A stretch of 8,193 nucleotides of DNA from Clostridia bacterium (GTDB lineage: Bacteria; Bacillota; Clostridia; Christensenellales; Borkfalkiaceae). Position 1 is the first letter of the stretch. Each line of letters begins with the position of its first letter. Positions 5,401 through 8,193 of the stretch are shown here, piece by piece. The notes under the pieces are model-generated. The model ran no database searches, was not told the DNA's origin, and saw nothing but the letters and a program-made list of their open reading frames with translations. The stretch is from contig JAIDOO010000097.1 of assembly GCA_029063275.1 (NCBI GenBank), positions 1-8,193 of the forward strand. Reading direction: 5' to 3'. The position numbers and the translations under genes were made by a program.

Positions 5401-8057
5401 TTGAATGTGTCGAGGAAAAGCCCTAAATAATTTTTAAGGTGTTTAAGCTCCGCAAGCACTACCTCAGCCGAGCAAAGAACGGCGTTTTTTGTGGCGCTGT
5501 CGCAGACGGTAAGATTTACTCCCGAGAAGGGCGAGCGGTAAACTCCGCCGCACTCTTCCGCCGCCGCCTGCGCGGTTATAAGCATACTTTCGCACTCTTC
5601 AAGGCGTTCTTTTGTGAGAGTATCGTAGAAAGTGGTTTCGATATTCACAAGCTCGGGTGCGGTTTTATTCTGGAGATAGTAAACAATCGCCTCGTAAACC
5701 GATACTCCCAGCCTGCGCTTTTTGTGCAGTGCGTCAAGGGGGGCTTTTAAGCTTTTTCTGACGTCTTTTATCCTTTCACCCGCGCCTCGGAATTTATCGC
5801 CTTCGGCATTGGCGGTCAGCGCCAGAGTGTTTTCTATATTGCGGATAATTTCGCCCTTGTCCGCCGACTTGCCGGAGTGAAGTTCAAGACAGAACTCGCC
5901 TATGCCTATATCGCAAAGACGCTTTTTAACCACTTGCAGAGCCGCCTGCTTTTCCGCAACGAAAAGCACCCTGCGCCCGTTGTAAAGCGCGTTGGCTATT
6001 ATATTCGTAATCGTCTGGCTTTTGCCAGTTCCGGGAGGACCGTGCAAAACGAAGGTCGTGCCCGTTGCCGATTCCGCTACGGCGGCGTACTGCGTGCTGT
6101 CGCAGGGCAAAGGCGTAATTACGTCGCAAGGCTCGCTCTCGTCCTCGCTGACGCCCGAAAGCTTGTTTTCGGCAAGCTTGTTTGAGTTAGTCAAAAGGCT
6201 TGCAATTATAGGGTTTTTTCTGTACTCGTTAATGTTATTTTTTACGTCCGCCCACATTGCGTAGCGAACGAAAGTGAACTGCGCGAGATATACGTCCTCA
6301 TATACGAACCAGCCCTTCATATTGGCGGTTTTTGCACGGAACACGGCAAGAATTTCCTTGGGGCTCAAGCCCTTGCCTTCTACGCCGCGCACGTCAATTC
6401 CGAACTCCTGCTTTAAAAATTCAAGCAGAGTCGTGTTGACCTCGTAACCGTCGCCGAGCTCGACAGATACGGTCTGGGACTTCGTTCTGCGCAGATTTAC
6501 GGGCAACAGAGCTACCGGCGCGTACTTGTCCTCTTTTTCGTTCGCGCCGTGCCATTTCAAAAAGCCGAATGCAAGATACAGTGTTTTGGCGCCCGTTTCC
6601 TCTTCAACGGAACGGGCTTTTCTTATCAGCGAGGAGCAAACCTCTGCAATATGTTCCGCGCCGGAATATGTGCGCATTTTGCCCGCTTTCATTTCAATTG
6701 AAACAAGCTCGTCTAAATTCCTCGTACCCGCGCCGCCGAAGAAAGCCGCGTCCTTAATCTGCGCGTTGTTCGCCTGCAACGAAAACGAGTCCCTGCCTTC
6801 GATATTTTCGCAAAAAGACGAAAGATTTGCAGAAAGAAGGTGCAGACAGTCCTTGTGATAGCGGAAGTTTAAAAGGTTGTTTTTCAGCGACAAGTCCAAA
6901 AGCCTTCTTTGCCAGCCCTTGTCCTTTGAAAAGGTTTTATCAAACTCGTATTTGCCCGCGTCGATAACCGAGGCGGGTTTTTCGTTGTAAGAGTGCTGGC
7001 TGTCGTCCAAAAGCTCGTAGCCCGCTCCCGTTTTTACCTTTAACGGCAGGGGGAACACGCCCCCTATACGGCAACGCCTTACGTCGAGGCAGATTTCAAA
7101 CGCGCCGTTTTTTATGAACGAAGCAAGATGCGCTTCACTCGTGGTGAAGCTTGCGTTTTTGTGCGAGAACAAATCGTCCACGTCGATAACGGCAAGATTG
7201 TTTACGCCGTCAGCGACGTATCTTTCGATTACGGTCATATCGTCCTGTATGGGGGAAGAGAAACAGCTTTCGTACAGCCACACGCCCACTCCCACCTTGG
7301 ATTTGCCAAGGACGATTACGGGATTTAACTTTGTGCTTTCAAAGCACGATGCGGCAAACAGTGCGAGCTCTAACGGGGTTGCCTTTTTGCCCTGCAAAAT
7401 TTTGCTTATATCTCCCGCCGAGCCTGCGCCCGTCAGATCTCCCCCCGCAACTCTTTCTATATCCAGACGGCGTATTGCCGAATAGATTGCGGCGGCGGCG
7501 TTTCTTACGCCGTTTTTATCGTTTCCCGCATAGCCCGACCAATCGGAGGAATAACCCCACGTTCTGAGCTGAAGCCCGGCTTCGGCAAGAATTTTCTGGC
7601 AATCGGCAAGCTTGGGGCGGACGAACGAGGCAAGCATTTCGGCATTGCCCGAAAGTCCGTTCCAGTAATCGATAGGCAGAGCCTCGACGCCCGCTTTAAG
7701 GGTGCATATAGCTTCGCCGTCGCAGCTCACCTTTACCTGTACGATACATTCGGTTATATCTTCCAAATCGGAAAGATATTTGGGATTTAAAAGGTTGTCC
7801 GCCGAAATTTCCATACTGCTTTCGTGCGGGATTTCGTCCACGGATATTTCAGAGGGTATTATAAGGTTTGTAGAACCCGTAATAGAAACCGTAATACCGC
7901 GCAGATTTTCCTGCGCGCGGTTGAAAATTCTGAACGTCGTAAAAAGCGGCATTCTGCAATAGTAAGTAGAATAGCTTACCGAGTTTAACAGCTCGCCCTC
8001 AAGCTCAATAACGTCGTTCTGTTTTTTTCTGGTTTTTGTTTTTGAATTTATCGCCAT
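2421..8057 (-). CDS. Giant SF1 (COG1112/Upf1-like) helicase with DUF4011, Vsr-like nuclease-fold and DUF3320 domains; Hhe-like antiphage candidate
   Basis: This intact 1878-residue protein has no signal peptide or membrane segment. In order: a beta-rich N-terminus (about 20-130); a transglutaminase-like region (about 140-300) in which the expected Cys and His appear as P228 and K254; a DUF4011 region starting at W382-QRRLLDLSLKNNLLNF and containing FGFLKWHG. The helicase core follows: Q-motif D653-S-T-Q656, Walker A G673-PPGTGKS680, Ia RVLFVAEKQAAL, a long helical insertion of about 500 residues, motif II D1293-E-A-S-Q1297, III G1317-D-P-K-Q1321, IV W1362-H-Y-R1365, V Q1486-GDERD, VI S1528-R-A-R1531. 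Next come a Vsr-like/MTES_1575 segment (about 1590-1690; D1613, then VLCDG where IECDG is usual) and DUF3320 (about 1722-1878, EEPI at 1733-1736). ATP-driven unwinding or translocation on nucleic acid is expected. DUF4011-helicase-Vsr proteins have been reported as antiphage (Hhe, from memory), so defence is the leading inference. No partner gene is needed in that system. The ATG at 8057 has only a poor GGGA upstream. Alternative: a housekeeping RNA/DNA helicase of unknown role. Confidence 0.9.
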   Translation of the reverse strand: MAINSKTKTRKKQNDVIELEGELLNSVSYSTYYCRMPLFTTFRIFNRAQENLRGITVSITGSTNLIIPSEISVDEIPHESSMEISADNLLNPKYLSDLEDITECIVQVKVSCDGEAICTLKAGVEALPIDYWNGLSGNAEMLASFVRPKLADCQKILAEAGLQLRTWGYSSDWSGYAGNDKNGVRNAAAAIYSAIRRLDIERVAGGDLTGAGSAGDISKILQGKKATPLELALFAASCFESTKLNPVIVLGKSKVGVGVWLYESCFSSPIQDDMTVIERYVADGVNNLAVIDVDDLFSHKNASFTTSEAHLASFIKNGAFEICLDVRRCRIGGVFPLPLKVKTGAGYELLDDSQHSYNEKPASVIDAGKYEFDKTFSKDKGWQRRLLDLSLKNNLLNFRYHKDCLHLLSANLSSFCENIEGRDSFSLQANNAQIKDAAFFGGAGTRNLDELVSIEMKAGKMRTYSGAEHIAEVCSSLIRKARSVEEETGAKTLYLAFGFLKWHGANEKEDKYAPVALLPVNLRRTKSQTVSVELGDGYEVNTTLLEFLKQEFGIDVRGVEGKGLSPKEILAVFRAKTANMKGWFVYEDVYLAQFTFVRYAMWADVKNNINEYRKNPIIASLLTNSNKLAENKLSGVSEDESEPCDVITPLPCDSTQYAAVAESATGTTFVLHGPPGTGKSQTITNIIANALYNGRRVLFVAEKQAALQVVKKRLCDIGIGEFCLELHSGKSADKGEIIRNIENTLALTANAEGDKFRGAGERIKDVRKSLKAPLDALHKKRRLGVSVYEAIVYYLQNKTAPELVNIETTFYDTLTKERLEECESMLITAQAAAEECGGVYRSPFSGVNLTVCDSATKNAVLCSAEVVLAELKHLKNYLGLFLDTFNQRVSTFTYKKLQNLIEIASVLKSDELSEFFDYDEEEFYKFYNANLRYDSEVKHWLANFRSLPDISKFAPLIESELDNWGENYRSSKVLLAVLKRINRCASTPLKEKDEVEWIKRAYEIEEARSRILSNTDLSSQFLSMGGGIHDRKRGEFLRPLYDLHKLCSKVFMDYNADAFNSVCVNASGGQLKPLINGLISAAVTFNKSCDHFLKITKTDKDDCQELDLFEFNTGKCSSLIDNIDMLPAWCMYKTTAKKLNDCGLTFITDAMESGRISGKLILSSFRKNVYRNFIQTNIPADETLSSFSANVLDATAANFSQLLEEFASLTREKLRSDLISRLPAKETEGPLALELMTFQRSIKGNMRGLNLRTLFTEIPELLRVVAPCLLMSPITVSQYLPPRSDLFDIVIFDEASQMPTCEAVPALARAKSAVIVGDPKQMPPTSFFTSSGQDEDNPETDDLESVLDDCLALGIPEKHLIWHYRSKHESLIAFSNITYYSSRLCTFPSPDTLESKVTLRYIEDGTYERGATKCNRLEAEALVAEVIRRLKDERLRNSSIGIVTFSTPQQVYIERLLNKKLISSRLEGAAYDREEPLFVKNLENVQGDERDVILFSVCYGPDRYGRISLNFGPLNQLGGWRRLNVAVSRAREEMIVFSSMRYSMIDMSRTTSRGVAGLKAFLEFAEKGRTNISVKSNEVIINKQSIGKFVAEELSAYGYDCRCDVGVSDFKIDVAVVDPKNKHNFILAVLCDGKQEFSVKDRTVMQVQTLKRGNWNVVRLHSLNFFNNPKREIKKIKDYLDKLTSGGLSPALNFKKPYRFAKAEAKPQTPDYILSGENDADVIKTLKSVVAVEEPISTQFLMKRTLAVYGISKYGVKLESKLRSLIDKCAFESCTMLGTVYYFKADKYSGFDRYRVEEGAASQRTADTDFTPFDVISLVKSILLNKVSVYADELIPAVLKELKTRASDKLTSFVSACIDEGVRRGIFIRSVSDKISLS

Positions 8058-8139
8058 AAGTAATTCATCCCGTTTAAATTTTTTATTTGTAAAGTACGTT
8101 TTTTAATAACCGTTTATTTATTGCCTTAACCGAAGTTTT
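8058..8139. other. AT-rich intergenic leader upstream of the helicase gene
   Basis: This 82-bp, very AT-rich gap lies between the putative upstream gene end and the helicase start. It must hold the helicase promoter if the gene is transcribed on its own, but I find no convincing -35/-10 pair; TATTAA and TTTACA are only loose matches. TAACCG occurs twice (8107-8112 and 8127-8132), exactly 20 bp apart on the same strand, about two helical turns. That could be a regulator site or chance. No GC-rich terminator hairpin is present, so read-through from the upstream gene is plausible. Confidence 0.4.
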
Positions 8140-8193
8140 TTAAATACTTTTTATAAGCGCAAGATTTTTCAGCGCGCGGGTATAGGCTATATA
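8140..8193 (-). CDS. C-terminal end of an upstream gene, probably a UvrD/HelD-type SF1 helicase (partial)
   Basis: Reading in from the right edge on the minus strand, one frame gives 17 residues, YIAYTRALKNLALIKSI, and stops with TAA at 8140-8142. Y-[IV]-A-x-T-R-A-x-x-x-L followed by hydrophobic residues is the form of helicase motif VI in UvrD, HelD and RecD-like SF1 enzymes, where the arginine contacts ATP. Ending a few residues after motif VI suits the HelD/UvrD_C_2 kind better than classical UvrD or PcrA, which carry a longer tail. The gene is on the same strand as the large helicase gene and ends 82 bp before it. Only 54 bases are visible and a second frame is also open here (ending YLKNFG), so the call rests on one short motif. 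Confidence 0.5.
   Translation of the reverse strand, partial: YIAYTRALKNLALIKSI

Noticed and set aside
2421..8057. Possible frameshift or fusion of two genes within the very long reading frame
   Set aside because: All helicase motifs and the flanking DUF4011 and DUF3320 regions occur in order in a single uninterrupted frame, and this multi-domain length is normal for the family.
8131..8193. Alternative open frame at the right edge ending YLKNFG
   Set aside because: It is open but carries no motif. The neighbouring frame gives a good helicase motif VI match and was preferred, with moderate confidence.
1..8193. Mobile elements, CRISPR arrays, tRNA or rRNA genes, long repeats
   Set aside because: No transposase or integrase, no spaced repeat array, no tRNA-like cloverleaf and no long direct or inverted repeats were found other than the two intergenic hairpins.

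Overview
The window looks like a piece of chromosome from an anaerobic, Clostridia-like Firmicute (Bacillota). This assignment is an inference. It rests on the overlapping dapA-dapB pair, a YhfW-type FAD/Rieske protein otherwise known from Firmicutes, and moderate GC with AT-rich intergenic gaps. Ribosome-binding sites are weak throughout. There is no rRNA, tRNA, CRISPR array, insertion sequence or phage gene in the window.

Layout. (1) Positions 2-860, plus strand: the last codons of dapA overlap the start of a complete dapB. These are two consecutive steps of diaminopimelate/lysine synthesis, and they end at a strong intrinsic terminator (872-906). (2) Positions 905-2344, minus strand, convergent with dapB: a 479-residue FAD-dependent oxidoreductase with a C-terminal Rieske [2Fe-2S] domain (YhfW family, substrate unknown). 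(3) Positions 2377-2410: a perfect 14-bp GC-rich hairpin in the 76-bp gap between the two minus-strand genes. (4) Positions 2421-8057, minus strand: one very large gene (1878 residues) that fills about two thirds of the window. It encodes an SF1 (COG1112/Upf1-like) helicase with a transglutaminase-like N-terminal region, a DUF4011 region, the helicase core with a huge insertion, a Vsr-like/MTES_1575 nuclease-fold segment and a C-terminal DUF3320. (5) Positions 8140-8193, minus strand: what appears to be the very end of another gene, whose last residues look like motif VI of a UvrD/HelD-type helicase. It lies directly upstream of the large gene.

The large protein is the item of most interest. 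Its domain order matches the DUF4011-helicase-Vsr proteins reported as antiphage ('Hhe', recalled from memory). In this copy the helicase motifs look intact, but the residues expected to be catalytic in both accessory domains (Cys/His of the transglutaminase-like part, Glu/His of the Vsr-like part) appear to be replaced. It may therefore be a helicase or translocase with pseudo-enzyme appendages. The dap operon and the Rieske protein have no obvious functional link to it.
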